The notes under the pieces were generated by a model that worked only from the letters and a program-made list of their open reading frames with translations, had not been told where the DNA came from and ran no database searches. The translations under genes were made by a program, and so were the position numbers. Shown here in pieces: positions 8,680 through 16,795 of a stretch of 64,000 nt of DNA; the stretch's first letter is position 1; every line of letters begins with the position of its first letter. This DNA comes from Mycobacterium sp. GTDB taxonomy: Bacteria > Actinomycetota > Actinomycetes > Mycobacteriales > Mycobacteriaceae. The stretch is from contig JAKFVT010000039.1 of assembly GCA_021732005.1 (NCBI GenBank), positions 1 to 64,000 on the forward strand, given 5' to 3'.

Positions 8680-9894
8680 TAGGCCGAGAAGCGTGGCGAG
8701 TTGGTCGTCGTGGCGATCACGTTGGAAGCGCCGAGAGGATTGCAGCGCGCCGTGGGCGAGCCGGCGGCGCAAGTCCTCGTCTGCTTCGAGTGCCATCAGG
8801 TTGGCTGCAAGCGCATGTGCGTCTCCGGTCGGGCTCAGTAGCCCGGTGACGCCCGGTTCGATGATCTCCGGGGTGCCGCCCGAATTGGTCCCGCAGACCG
8901 GGAGTCCGGCCCTCATGGCCTCAACAGTGACGCGGCCGAACGCCTCACACTGGCTGCACATCAGCCCGACGTGGGCGGCTGCCCAGTAACGCGGCACATC
9001 CGTCGTCGGCCCATCGATGGTGATCAAATCGTCAACGTCCAGGCCTTTGGCGAGAGCGCGAAGCGGCTGGGCGCTCCCCGCCCCCACCAGCGTCAACTCG
9101 ATATCGACGCCGGCCTGTCGGGCGATGGCAATGGCTTCGATGGCCAGATCTTGTCCTTTCGCGGCGGAGAAATAGCCGACTAGGACGGTGCGCATGCGTT
9201 CGCCAGGTTGTCGCTGCGGCGACGTGCCGAGCGGAGTGTCGACGACGGGGTAGATCACATGCGTCTTCATGGTGGGATCCAGCGCGCGCATGGCCTGCTC
9301 AACGGCGTGCGAATTGCAGATCACCGAGTCCGACAGCCAGCCGACCATGCGAACGGTGTTGCGGTAGCCGAACAAGAACCAGAGCTGATGGTCGTCGCGG
9401 CCGAATTCGCGCACGACCCAGTGATGCGGGATTCCCAGCATTTTGGCGGCTATGGCGTGGGACGGGATGGTCATCGTATTGGTCAAGACCATCGTCGGAC
9501 GCTGACGGATGAACAACACCAACGCCCCCACGATGCCGGGCAGCAGTATCGCGGTGTAGGGCAGCCAGCCGATCAGGACGTGCGGGTCGATGAAACGCAA
9601 GCGTGACCACTTGCCGAAGCCCCACCATGGTGTCCAGGCGATTTTCGTTCGGATACCGTCGTCGGCGCACCGCGCTGACACGTCTCCCTTTTGCGGAAGG
9701 ACGGCGATGACCTCCACGTCGCGACGTATTTCCCTGAGCGCGAAGAGAATGTCCCGGAAATCGATGACACCGCCACCGCCGAAACTACTGACATTCGATA
9801 CGACGACGACTCGTGGGGGCAGGTTCTCGGTGCGCGGGGTCCTGTTCGAGCGACGCCGGCCTATGAGTCGACGAACTGCCCCAACTGCAAACAC
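8674..9894 (-). CDS. GT4-type glycosyltransferase
   Basis: 406-residue retaining glycosyltransferase of the GT-B fold. The C-terminal half has the GT4 E-x7-E element (EAFGRVTVE, around residue 320) followed by a GLPV-type segment and GGTPEII, both typical of the family. A hydrophobic stretch near residues 100-130 (around AILLPGIVGALVLFI) may associate the enzyme with the membrane. It is the only non-GT1 glycosyltransferase in the window. It starts a minus-strand operon, 60 bp before the GMC gene, and is divergent from a Gfo/Idh/MocA gene. The GTG start at 9894 precedes a basic leader; a later start is possible. Sugar donor and acceptor are unknown; GT4 enzymes commonly use GDP-mannose or UDP-sugars. 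Confidence 0.85.
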   Translation of the reverse strand: MFAVGAVRRLIGRRRSNRTPRTENLPPRVVVVSNVSSFGGGGVIDFRDILFALREIRRDVEVIAVLPQKGDVSARCADDGIRTKIAWTPWWGFGKWSRLRFIDPHVLIGWLPYTAILLPGIVGALVLFIRQRPTMVLTNTMTIPSHAIAAKMLGIPHHWVVREFGRDDHQLWFLFGYRNTVRMVGWLSDSVICNSHAVEQAMRALDPTMKTHVIYPVVDTPLGTSPQRQPGERMRTVLVGYFSAAKGQDLAIEAIAIARQAGVDIELTLVGAGSAQPLRALAKGLDVDDLITIDGPTTDVPRYWAAAHVGLMCSQCEAFGRVTVEAMRAGLPVCGTNSGGTPEIIEPGVTGLLSPTGDAHALAANLMALEADEDLRRRLAHGALQSSRRFQRDRHDDQLATLLGLR

Positions 9895-9947
9895 GGCCAG
9901 AGTTTAGGCGACAACCCGCAGGCCCAATCAGGAATGGGTCGGACGGA

Positions 9948-9975
9948 TTGTTGGCCGCGGGCCGGGTGTTAGCAT
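9948..9975 (+). promoter_or_regulatory. candidate promoter, leaderless arrangement
   Basis: TTGTTG (9948-9953) and TAGCAT (9970-9975) are separated by 16 bp. The ATG of the next gene begins 8 bp after the -10 box and there is no Shine-Dalgarno sequence, again pointing to a leaderless transcript. It would drive the oxidoreductase-oxidoreductase-GT1 operon. Confidence 0.4.
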
Positions 9976-9982
9976 CGCGCGC

Positions 9983-10981
9983 ATGAGTCACGGCCGGGGG
10001 CCGGTACGGATCGGTGTCCTGGGAGCAGCTGCGATCGCGCCGGCGGCGTTGATCACGCCGGCGAAGGACAACGCCGAGGTGGTGGTCGCCGCGGTGGCGG
10101 CACGGGACCCTTCGCGCGCCGAGGCCTTCGCTGCCAAGCACGGCATCGCCCGAGTCCACAGCAGCTATGAGGCGCTGTTAGCTGACCCGGATGTGGACGC
10201 CGTCTACAACCCCTTGCCAAATGGGTTGCACGGCAAATGGACCCGCGCCGCAATCGAGGCGGGCAAACACGTCTTGTGTGAGAAGCCGTTTACCGCCAAC
10301 GCGGCGGAGGCCCGCGAGATCGCTGATCTGGCGGCGACGTCCGATCGGGTGGTGATGGAGGCGTTTCATTACCGCTATCATCCGTTTGCCTTGCGTGCCG
10401 AGGAGATCATCGCGTCGGGGGAGCTAGGCACCCTGCAGCGGGTGGACGTCGCGTTCTGCTTTCCGTTGCCGAAGTTCTCCGACATTCGCTACAACTACTC
10501 GCTCGCGGGCGGCGCCACGATGGATGCCGGCTGCTATGCGGTCCACATGCTACGTACCTTCGGTGGGGCCACCCCGGAAGTTGTTTCGGCACAGGCGAAA
10601 TTGCGAGACAGCACGGTGGACCGCGCGATGACAGCCGAGGTGAGGTTTCCCGCCGGGCACACGGGGCGGCTGCGCTGCTCCATGTGGTCGACAGACCTGC
10701 TGAGGATAAGCCTTCGGGTCACGGGCGACCGCGGCGAGCTGTATGTGGTCAATCCCTTGTTGCCGCACCTTTTTCATCGGTTCACGGTGCGATCCGGTGG
10801 CGGCAAGCGAGTGGAGCGATTCCCGCGCCGCGCTACCTACGCCTACCAGCTGGATGCGTTCGCTGCCGCGGTGCTACGGGGCGAGCCGGTGCGGACGACG
10901 CCCGAGGATGCGATCGAGACCATGACCGTGATCGACGCGGTTTACCTCGCGGCGGGCCTCCCCGTTAGGCAGCCGAGCTGA
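9983..10981 (+). CDS. Gfo/Idh/MocA family oxidoreductase (copy 2 of 3)
   Basis: 332-residue NAD(P)-dependent oxidoreductase, clearly paralogous to the proteins encoded at 5203 and 11075. It has the N-terminal Rossmann motif (IGVLGAAAIA), the EKP signature at residues 100-102, and HYRYHP in the substrate domain. The long shared segments, such as PEVVSAQAKLR and RRATYAYQLDAFAAAVLRGEPVR-like tails, show recent duplication. It is first in a plus-strand operon followed by a third paralogue (93 bp gap) and a GT1. Two adjacent paralogues in one operon suggest sequential or alternative action on related sugar intermediates, for example reducing a keto group made by the divergent GMC enzyme. That is inference. 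Confidence 0.88.
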   Translation: MSHGRGPVRIGVLGAAAIAPAALITPAKDNAEVVVAAVAARDPSRAEAFAAKHGIARVHSSYEALLADPDVDAVYNPLPNGLHGKWTRAAIEAGKHVLCEKPFTANAAEAREIADLAATSDRVVMEAFHYRYHPFALRAEEIIASGELGTLQRVDVAFCFPLPKFSDIRYNYSLAGGATMDAGCYAVHMLRTFGGATPEVVSAQAKLRDSTVDRAMTAEVRFPAGHTGRLRCSMWSTDLLRISLRVTGDRGELYVVNPLLPHLFHRFTVRSGGGKRVERFPRRATYAYQLDAFAAAVLRGEPVRTTPEDAIETMTVIDAVYLAAGLPVRQPS

Positions 10982-11074
10982 GTGAGGTTGCTGACGGTTA
11001 TGTCAATTGCTGAAATTTTCGGTGGACCGTCTTCTAGTATCGCCGCGGTGGTGTGACGGAGGAGAGAAAACAAC

Positions 11075-12073
11075 ATGCCAGACAGCGCTGGGCGGGCACG
11101 TATCGGCATCCTGGGAGCTTCGAGCTTCGCGCCGACGACGATGATCAACCCGGCGAAGGACAACCGCGATGTCGTGGTCGCGGCCGTGGCATCACGTGAT
11201 CAGCCCAGTGCCGACGAATTCGCCGCCAAGTACGACATACCCAAGGCCTACGGCACCTACGAAGCGCTGCTCGACGACCCGAGCCTCGATGCCATCTACG
11301 TTCTGGTGCCTACCAGCATGCACGGTAAGTGGACGAAGTTGGCACTTGCGGCAGGCAAGCATGTGCTTGTCGAGAAGCCGTTCACGGCCAACGCTGCCGA
11401 GGCTCAAGAAATCGCGGACCTGGATGCCCAGTCTGACCGGGTGGTGATGGAGGCGATTCAATTCCGCCACCATCCGCTGACTCGCCGGGTCGAGGAGATC
11501 ATCGCCTCAGGCGAGATCGGCACTCTGCGGCGGGTGGATGTCACCCTGTGCGTGTTGCTGCCGACGTTCAAGGCCAATTGCTACAACTACGCCATGGCCG
11601 GCGGGGCCATGATGGACGCGGGAAGTTACGTGACGAATATGGCCCGCACATTCGGTGGCTCTACGCCGAAAGTCGTTTCGGCACAGGCGAAATTGCAGAA
11701 ACCTCAGGTGGATCGGGCAATGGCGGCCGAGTTGCAGTACGCGGGCGGCCACACCGGCCGGCTGCGCTGCGCGCTGTGGTCGGGGAATCTGTTTCGGGCC
11801 AGCGCCAAAATTGTCGGGGATGATGGAGAGTTGCGCTGGCTCAGTCCCGCTGCCCCCAACGTCTTCCCGGTGCTCTCGGTCCGGTCGGCCAACGGGAAGC
11901 GGGTCGAACGCTTCTCCCGGCGCACTACCTACTCCTTCCAGTTGCAGGCGTTTGCCGATTCGGTACTGCGCGGCAAGCCGGTCCGGACCTCACCTCAGGA
12001 CGCGGTCCAGAACATGAGCGTGATCGATGAGGTCTATCGCGCCGCCGGCCTTCCGATCCGGGAGCCGAGCTGA
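11075..12073 (+). CDS. Gfo/Idh/MocA family oxidoreductase (copy 3 of 3)
   Basis: 332-residue NAD(P)-dependent oxidoreductase with a Rossmann motif (IGILGASSFA) and EKP at residues 100-102. At the substrate-domain position where the other two copies have HHRYHP or HYRYHP, this copy has QFRHHP, so its active site has diverged and it may act on another position or sugar. The ATG at 11075 follows a strong GGAGGAGAG ribosome site and a TAGTAT box lies further upstream, so it may also have its own promoter. The downstream GT1 gene begins 14 bp after the stop, so the two are almost certainly co-transcribed. Confidence 0.88.
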   Translation: MPDSAGRARIGILGASSFAPTTMINPAKDNRDVVVAAVASRDQPSADEFAAKYDIPKAYGTYEALLDDPSLDAIYVLVPTSMHGKWTKLALAAGKHVLVEKPFTANAAEAQEIADLDAQSDRVVMEAIQFRHHPLTRRVEEIIASGEIGTLRRVDVTLCVLLPTFKANCYNYAMAGGAMMDAGSYVTNMARTFGGSTPKVVSAQAKLQKPQVDRAMAAELQYAGGHTGRLRCALWSGNLFRASAKIVGDDGELRWLSPAAPNVFPVLSVRSANGKRVERFSRRTTYSFQLQAFADSVLRGKPVRTSPQDAVQNMSVIDEVYRAAGLPIREPS

Positions 12074-12087
12074 GTGGTCGTCAAGCG

Positions 12088-13362
12088 ATGAAAGTGGTTC
12101 TGGCATGCCACGGCGTACGTGGTGATGTTGAGCCCAGTGTTGTCGTCGGGCGGGAACTCCTGCGTAGGGGCCACGACGTCGACATCGTCGTCCCACCGAA
12201 TGTCGTCGCTTTTGCTCAGGCAGCCGGCCTCACGGCCACGGCCTGGGGGACCGACTCGCAGGTCATGATGGATGCCCAGCGCGACTATTGGACGTGCTTT
12301 TTCCAGATGCCCTGGAAATCGAAGGATCTGACGAGGCTGGGAGAAGACATCGGGGAGATCGTCACCCGGTGCTGGACCGAGGAAGCGTTCTCGATCCTGC
12401 TGGAGGTGGCGGACGGCGCCGATGTGATCATCGCCGGCAACGGTTTCGAGCAGTTCGCGGCGAATGTCGCGGAGTATTACGGCATCCCGCTGGTGACGCT
12501 GGACTTTTTTCCGATGCGAGCCAACGGCAGGGTAGTGCCAGTCCTTCCGGCACCGCTGGGCCGCGCCATCATGACGGCGTATCAGCGGATGTCCTGGAGC
12601 GGCGTGGTCAAAGAAGTTGAGGACACGCAGCGCCGTTTACTCGGGCTGCCCCAGGCAACAACGCCCTGGCCGAATCGCATCTCCGAACGTGGTTCCCTGG
12701 AGATTCAGGCTTATGACGATGCGTTCGTTCCCGGGCTGGCGGCTGAGTGGGCGAAGTGGGGTGGGCAGCGCCCCTTCGTCGGCACGCTAACGCTGGAGTC
12801 GCCGACCGATTCTGATGATGAGGTCGCATCATGGATCGCCGAGGGCACCCCACCGATCTTCTTCGGGTTCGGCAGCGTTCCGGTTGGCTCCCCCGCTGAG
12901 ACCATCGCCATGATCGGAGCAGTCTGCGAACAGCTAGGCGAGCGGGCGGTGGTGGGCGCGGGTTCGTCTGATTTCAACGCGATCTCCTGCCCGGACCACG
13001 TCAAGTTGGTGGGCTTGGTGAATTTCGCGGAGATCTTCCCGCTCTGTCGTGCGGTCGTGCATCACAGTGGGGCCGGCACTATCGCTGCGTGCCTGCGGGC
13101 GGGAGTGCCACAGGTGGGTCTCTGGACGTTGCCTGACCAGTGGTTGCGGACGAGTCAGCTCAAACGGTTGAAGGTGGGCACGGGGCGGCGCTTCGTGACG
13201 ACTACAGAAGGGTCGTTGATCGCGGACTTGCGCAAGATTTTGGCCCCGCAATACCTCACGCGGGCGCGTGAATTTGCGACCGTCATGACGACACCGACCG
13301 AAAGTGTCGCTGCTGCTACCGATCTCGTTGAAGCCTTCGTCCACCTCGGGCGTGTCTGCTAA
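12088..13362 (+). CDS. GPL-type GT1 glycosyltransferase (copy 2 of 5)
   Basis: 424-residue GT1 enzyme of the mycobacterial GPL Gtf type, opening MKVVLACHGVRGDVEP. The nucleotide-binding motif reads HHSGAGT at residues 325-331, with serine in place of the first glycine, and the DQ pair follows in WTLPDQW. It is most like the copy at 18601, sharing the AACLRAGVPQ and QLKRLKVG segments. It ends the operon with the two oxidoreductases, so it may transfer the sugar those enzymes modify. It uses the ATG at 12088. Which threonine or sugar hydroxyl it glycosylates is unknown. Confidence 0.88.
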   Translation: MKVVLACHGVRGDVEPSVVVGRELLRRGHDVDIVVPPNVVAFAQAAGLTATAWGTDSQVMMDAQRDYWTCFFQMPWKSKDLTRLGEDIGEIVTRCWTEEAFSILLEVADGADVIIAGNGFEQFAANVAEYYGIPLVTLDFFPMRANGRVVPVLPAPLGRAIMTAYQRMSWSGVVKEVEDTQRRLLGLPQATTPWPNRISERGSLEIQAYDDAFVPGLAAEWAKWGGQRPFVGTLTLESPTDSDDEVASWIAEGTPPIFFGFGSVPVGSPAETIAMIGAVCEQLGERAVVGAGSSDFNAISCPDHVKLVGLVNFAEIFPLCRAVVHHSGAGTIAACLRAGVPQVGLWTLPDQWLRTSQLKRLKVGTGRRFVTTTEGSLIADLRKILAPQYLTRAREFATVMTTPTESVAAATDLVEAFVHLGRVC

Positions 13363-13365
13363 CCG

Positions 13366-13575
13366 ATGAGTGCGAATCCGGAAGTCGTCGGCGACAATGG
13401 CAACGCAAGCGCAAACCGCAGGTTCACACGCACGATCGACGACGTATTCGATCCACAGAACGATGCACTGAACGCGTAGCGATTGATACTGGAGACGGGA
13501 GTCATTCCCTGCCACGCCTGGCCCTGGTATCCCTTACTGGCCGCAGAATCGGATTCGAACCGCATCACTGGCTGA
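13366..13575 (+). pseudogene. possible broken small ORF in the gap
   Basis: The 360-bp gap between the GT1 gene (ends 13362) and the convergent acyltransferase gene (ends 13723) holds a frame starting ATG at 13366. It encodes 37 residues beginning MSANPEVVGDNGNASANRRF and is interrupted by TAG at 13477-13479. The same frame continues for a further 31 sense codons (including PCHAWPWYPLL) to TGA at 13573. The composition looks protein-like on both sides of the stop, so this may be the remnant of a gene 3' end. I do not recognise the family. The remainder, about 13576-13722, shows nothing I can interpret. Confidence 0.25.
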
Positions 13576-13722
13576 TGGAAATGTATGGGTCCTACGGGTT
13601 TTCGCGACCTGGATTGTAGACATGTTTGAGCATCACGGAGTTTGTCGTTGCACCTATCTGTCGCGGTGGCTATTCAGGGCGCCGCGGCCCAACTAATGCA
13701 AACGAACCAGCGACTCCCGACA

Positions 13723-15924
13723 CTAGCCTCGGGCCAGCGCCCGGTCGGCGAGCGCACCGATTGCTGGTGCCAACACCCGGCTGTACTCGAGCGTTAGATG
13801 GTTCCAATCGAAGTAGACCAGGGTGTTTCCGACGATGACCGGGCAGCGGTCAGTTGTGCAGAACAGGTCTGTGATGTCGGCATACTGCCCGCCACCAGCT
13901 CGTACGGCGGCGGACTCCGCGGCGATGCCGGACGGATTGACTGCGCTGGACCGAGCTGGCTCGCATGCCGTCGCGTCGTCCAGGTGAGCTGAGAGGCAGA
14001 CCGGGACCATTTTCTGCGGATTGGGGATCGGACCCAGGACCAGGACGTGTGCTCCGATGTCGCGTAGCTGATGCACCATACGGCTGAGGCTGTTGAGCCA
14101 GGCCGTGTCGTACGGCGAGAGATTTGAAGGCCAATCAGGTGAACCATATCCGCGCGACATGCTGAGCACGACAAGCTGTGGACGTTCTGCACGCAATCGT
14201 TCGATGATCTGACTGCGCCACTGCTCGCACTCCGTGTACTCCCTGTAGAACGCCGGGAGCGTGATGGCGAGGTCCAGAAATGGGCAGCCAGCTTTAGCCA
14301 GGGTCTCGACCCGCCAGTGGCGGTCGTCGGCGAGTTGGTGGAAAGCCGGATTCCACATTGCGGCATGTGAATCCCCGATGACTGCGATCGTCGTTGGCGA
14401 GGTGTTGTCGCCCATCACACACTCAGGCTGCCCGAGCTCGAGAAACTGGCGCATGCAGCCGTTGAGGTACAGCCCCTTCTCGTCTGCTGCCGCGTTGGCC
14501 AGCGGAGGATCCAGGTTTGCCGGGACGGCGTTGAGGCCTGCCGAGGCCGTGAGGGCGGTCTGCACCTGGGCGAAGGCTTGGCGTATCTCGGCATCGTAAG
14601 CGCCGATGCTGGAACCTATGGGAGCGGGTTTGGTGGTGATCGCCAGCGGTGTCACTGGTGCACCGCGTCCGACTGGAGCGGGTAGGACCTGGATCAGCGC
14701 GAGCCCGCTGCAGATGGCGGTCGCTGTTGCTGCCGCTCCCAGCGCAAGGCTGCCCGACGGCGAATTGCGGAATCTCGGACTAAAGCGAAGCGGGTTCTCG
14801 ATGAATCTCAGTGTGAGCCAGGCCAATCCGGCAGAAACCAGAGCTGCCGCCAACCGGCCGGTCAGCCCGAGCGGGTGGCCCACGGCCAGCGGGACCAAGA
14901 CCAGTATTGGCCAGTGCCAGAGGTACCAGGAGTACGAGATGCGGCCGATAGCGCGCATCGGCGGCAGTCCCAATAGGCGCCCGCAGCCTCGCGTCGGTGC
15001 GGCGCACCCGGCTCCGACGACGAGCGCAGCGCCGAGAGTGGGCAATACCGCCGCCGTACCTGGAAAGGGCGTACTCGCGCTGAACCAGGTGCAGCCAAAC
15101 AAGATCAGTGCCAACCCAGCCCATCCCGCGGCGGCGGCTGCGACTGCTCGCAGGCGCCGCAACTGGCTGGCGCCGAGAGCCACCAGCCCGCCGATAGCGA
15201 GCTGCCAGGCCCGTGTGGGCAGCGAATAGAACGCCGCAGCTGGGACGATTTTTGTTGCGTAGAAAGAGATTCCAAAAGACACGATCGCGACCAGCGCGAG
15301 CACCACCAGATACAGGCGCCGTATCGAGAGGGTCTGAGTCTGTTGGCGCCGCCGGGCCCGCCGCCATAACCGGATCAGGCAAGCGGTGGCGAGAAACAGA
15401 GGCGCCCACACGAGGTAGAACTGCTCTTCGACGCCCAACGACCAGTAGTGCAGGAATGGGGATGGTGTCAGGTGGTTAGCGGCGCTGAAGTAGTTGACGC
15501 CTTCTTGCATGAACCGGTAGTTGCTGACGTACAGCGCGCTGAAGATGCCGTCATACAGAACCGCCGGAGCTTGCAGAGGGGGAAGGAGGAACGCCGAACC
15601 GATCATCGTGACGACACCAACCGCCGCTGAGGCTGGCAGCAGTCGGCGCGCCCGCGCCCCGTAGAAGCTGCGCAGCTTGACGCTGCCGGTGCTGCTCACC
15701 TCGCGCCACACGAGGCCGGTAATCAAAAAACCCGAGATGACGAAGAAGACGTCCACGCCGATGTACCCGCCCCCCAAGCGGGGAACCGACGCGTGGAACA
15801 AGACGACCGCCACAACAGCGACTGCCCGCAAGCCTTCGATGTCCGGACGAAACTTGTTCTGATCTTCGGGTCGGCTCTGCAGTTTGTGGGTAGGGCTGAC
15901 GCTGTCGGCTTGGTGCAAGGTCAC
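13723..15924 (-). CDS. acyltransferase-3 / SGNH fusion, OafA-like (copy 1 of 5)
   Basis: 733-residue integral membrane O-acyltransferase. The N-terminal acyltransferase-3 domain (about residues 25-370) opens with FRPDIEGLRAVAV and a conserved VDVFFVISGFLI membrane segment, and has the YSWYLWHWP motif. It contains about ten hydrophobic helices. The C-terminal SGNH domain (about 500-730) has the nucleophile block GDSH near residue 517 and the D-x-x-H dyad (DWNH) near 705-708. Such fusions usually acetylate or otherwise acylate sugars at the membrane. It is last in an operon after a GMC oxidoreductase and a CmcI-type methyltransferase (36-bp gap). This copy is separated from the four-gene array at 27.4-36.2 kb. 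Acyl group and target sugar are unknown. Confidence 0.88.
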   Translation of the reverse strand: MTLHQADSVSPTHKLQSRPEDQNKFRPDIEGLRAVAVVAVVLFHASVPRLGGGYIGVDVFFVISGFLITGLVWREVSSTGSVKLRSFYGARARRLLPASAAVGVVTMIGSAFLLPPLQAPAVLYDGIFSALYVSNYRFMQEGVNYFSAANHLTPSPFLHYWSLGVEEQFYLVWAPLFLATACLIRLWRRARRRQQTQTLSIRRLYLVVLALVAIVSFGISFYATKIVPAAAFYSLPTRAWQLAIGGLVALGASQLRRLRAVAAAAAGWAGLALILFGCTWFSASTPFPGTAAVLPTLGAALVVGAGCAAPTRGCGRLLGLPPMRAIGRISYSWYLWHWPILVLVPLAVGHPLGLTGRLAAALVSAGLAWLTLRFIENPLRFSPRFRNSPSGSLALGAAATATAICSGLALIQVLPAPVGRGAPVTPLAITTKPAPIGSSIGAYDAEIRQAFAQVQTALTASAGLNAVPANLDPPLANAAADEKGLYLNGCMRQFLELGQPECVMGDNTSPTTIAVIGDSHAAMWNPAFHQLADDRHWRVETLAKAGCPFLDLAITLPAFYREYTECEQWRSQIIERLRAERPQLVVLSMSRGYGSPDWPSNLSPYDTAWLNSLSRMVHQLRDIGAHVLVLGPIPNPQKMVPVCLSAHLDDATACEPARSSAVNPSGIAAESAAVRAGGGQYADITDLFCTTDRCPVIVGNTLVYFDWNHLTLEYSRVLAPAIGALADRALARG

Positions 15925-15960
15925 CTCGAGTGGGTCAATGTGATAGCGGTTTCGTCCGCC

Positions 15961-16722
15961 CTAGTTGCGGATCAAGAATCCGTAGGGTGAGAAAGACCAG
16001 CCGAATTTGTTCTCGCGCGCGGTGTCGTGCGTGTAATCGTCCGGAAATTCCTTCTCGTACGCTTCGACGGCTTCATATGGCCCCGGGCCCCATTCCGGGG
16101 CGACCGGATGTCCATTGAGGAGCGAATCTTCGACGACGAGGTAGTCACCGGAGGCCAGGACGGGCCGAAGGAGTTTCATCTCGGCCAGCACGTGCTCCAT
16201 GGAATGGTCGCTATCCAGAATTGCCCAAACCTTGCCGGGATACTCCTTTCGGAGCTCCCGGATGCGCTCAGCAATTTCCGGGGCTGAAGACGAGGATTCG
16301 ACGAACTCAACGTCCGGATCTCGCCGCGCCTCGTCTCGAAGAAGCGCGTGGCTGATATCGACTGACAATACCTTGAAGGGCTTACCAATTTGCCTCATTA
16401 CGCTTGCCCAATACAACGCCGACCCGCCGAAAGCAGTGCCGAATTCAATGACCAGGGATGGCTGGAGATTGACCAGGATTTCCTGGTAATTCCACATGTC
16501 GCAGGGTGATTTGTAGGTTTCTACACCCATCCAGGTAGTGTCCTGCCAGACCAAGCTATTGAAGTACCACTTGGAGTATTCTTCAGGCTCGGATCCTGTC
16601 GACCGGTAAAAGAGCTGGGAAAATAGATGCCTATTCTTTCGGTCAAACACAATTTGGTTCAAAATGCGCAGCTTCGTTGCTACGGTTGATCGACTCGACT
16701 GGGACTTGGTTTGACTCGACAT
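15961..16722 (-). CDS. CmcI/Rmt-type O-methyltransferase
   Basis: 253-residue SAM-dependent methyltransferase of the cephalosporin hydroxylase/CmcI family, which contains the rhamnosyl O-methyltransferases (Rmt) of mycobacterial GPLs. The SAM-binding segment EFGTAFGGS is at residues 93-101 and the acidic metal-binding segment LDSDHS near 165. I chose the ATG at 16722, preceded by AGGAAA, over a GTG at 16749 that would add nine poorly conserved residues. It lies between the second GMC gene and an acyltransferase gene, all minus strand and closely spaced, so it most likely methylates a sugar hydroxyl of the glycolipopeptide. It differs in family from the TylF-type enzyme at 4336, so the two probably have different target positions. 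Confidence 0.87.
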   Translation of the reverse strand: MSSQTKSQSSRSTVATKLRILNQIVFDRKNRHLFSQLFYRSTGSEPEEYSKWYFNSLVWQDTTWMGVETYKSPCDMWNYQEILVNLQPSLVIEFGTAFGGSALYWASVMRQIGKPFKVLSVDISHALLRDEARRDPDVEFVESSSSAPEIAERIRELRKEYPGKVWAILDSDHSMEHVLAEMKLLRPVLASGDYLVVEDSLLNGHPVAPEWGPGPYEAVEAYEKEFPDDYTHDTARENKFGWSFSPYGFLIRN

Positions 16723-16795
16723 GCCATTTCCTATTCTTGAATCGGCCACGGTGCGGCCGAATGGTAGCAGGGGCTCGGGGTGCGAGAATTGTGTT

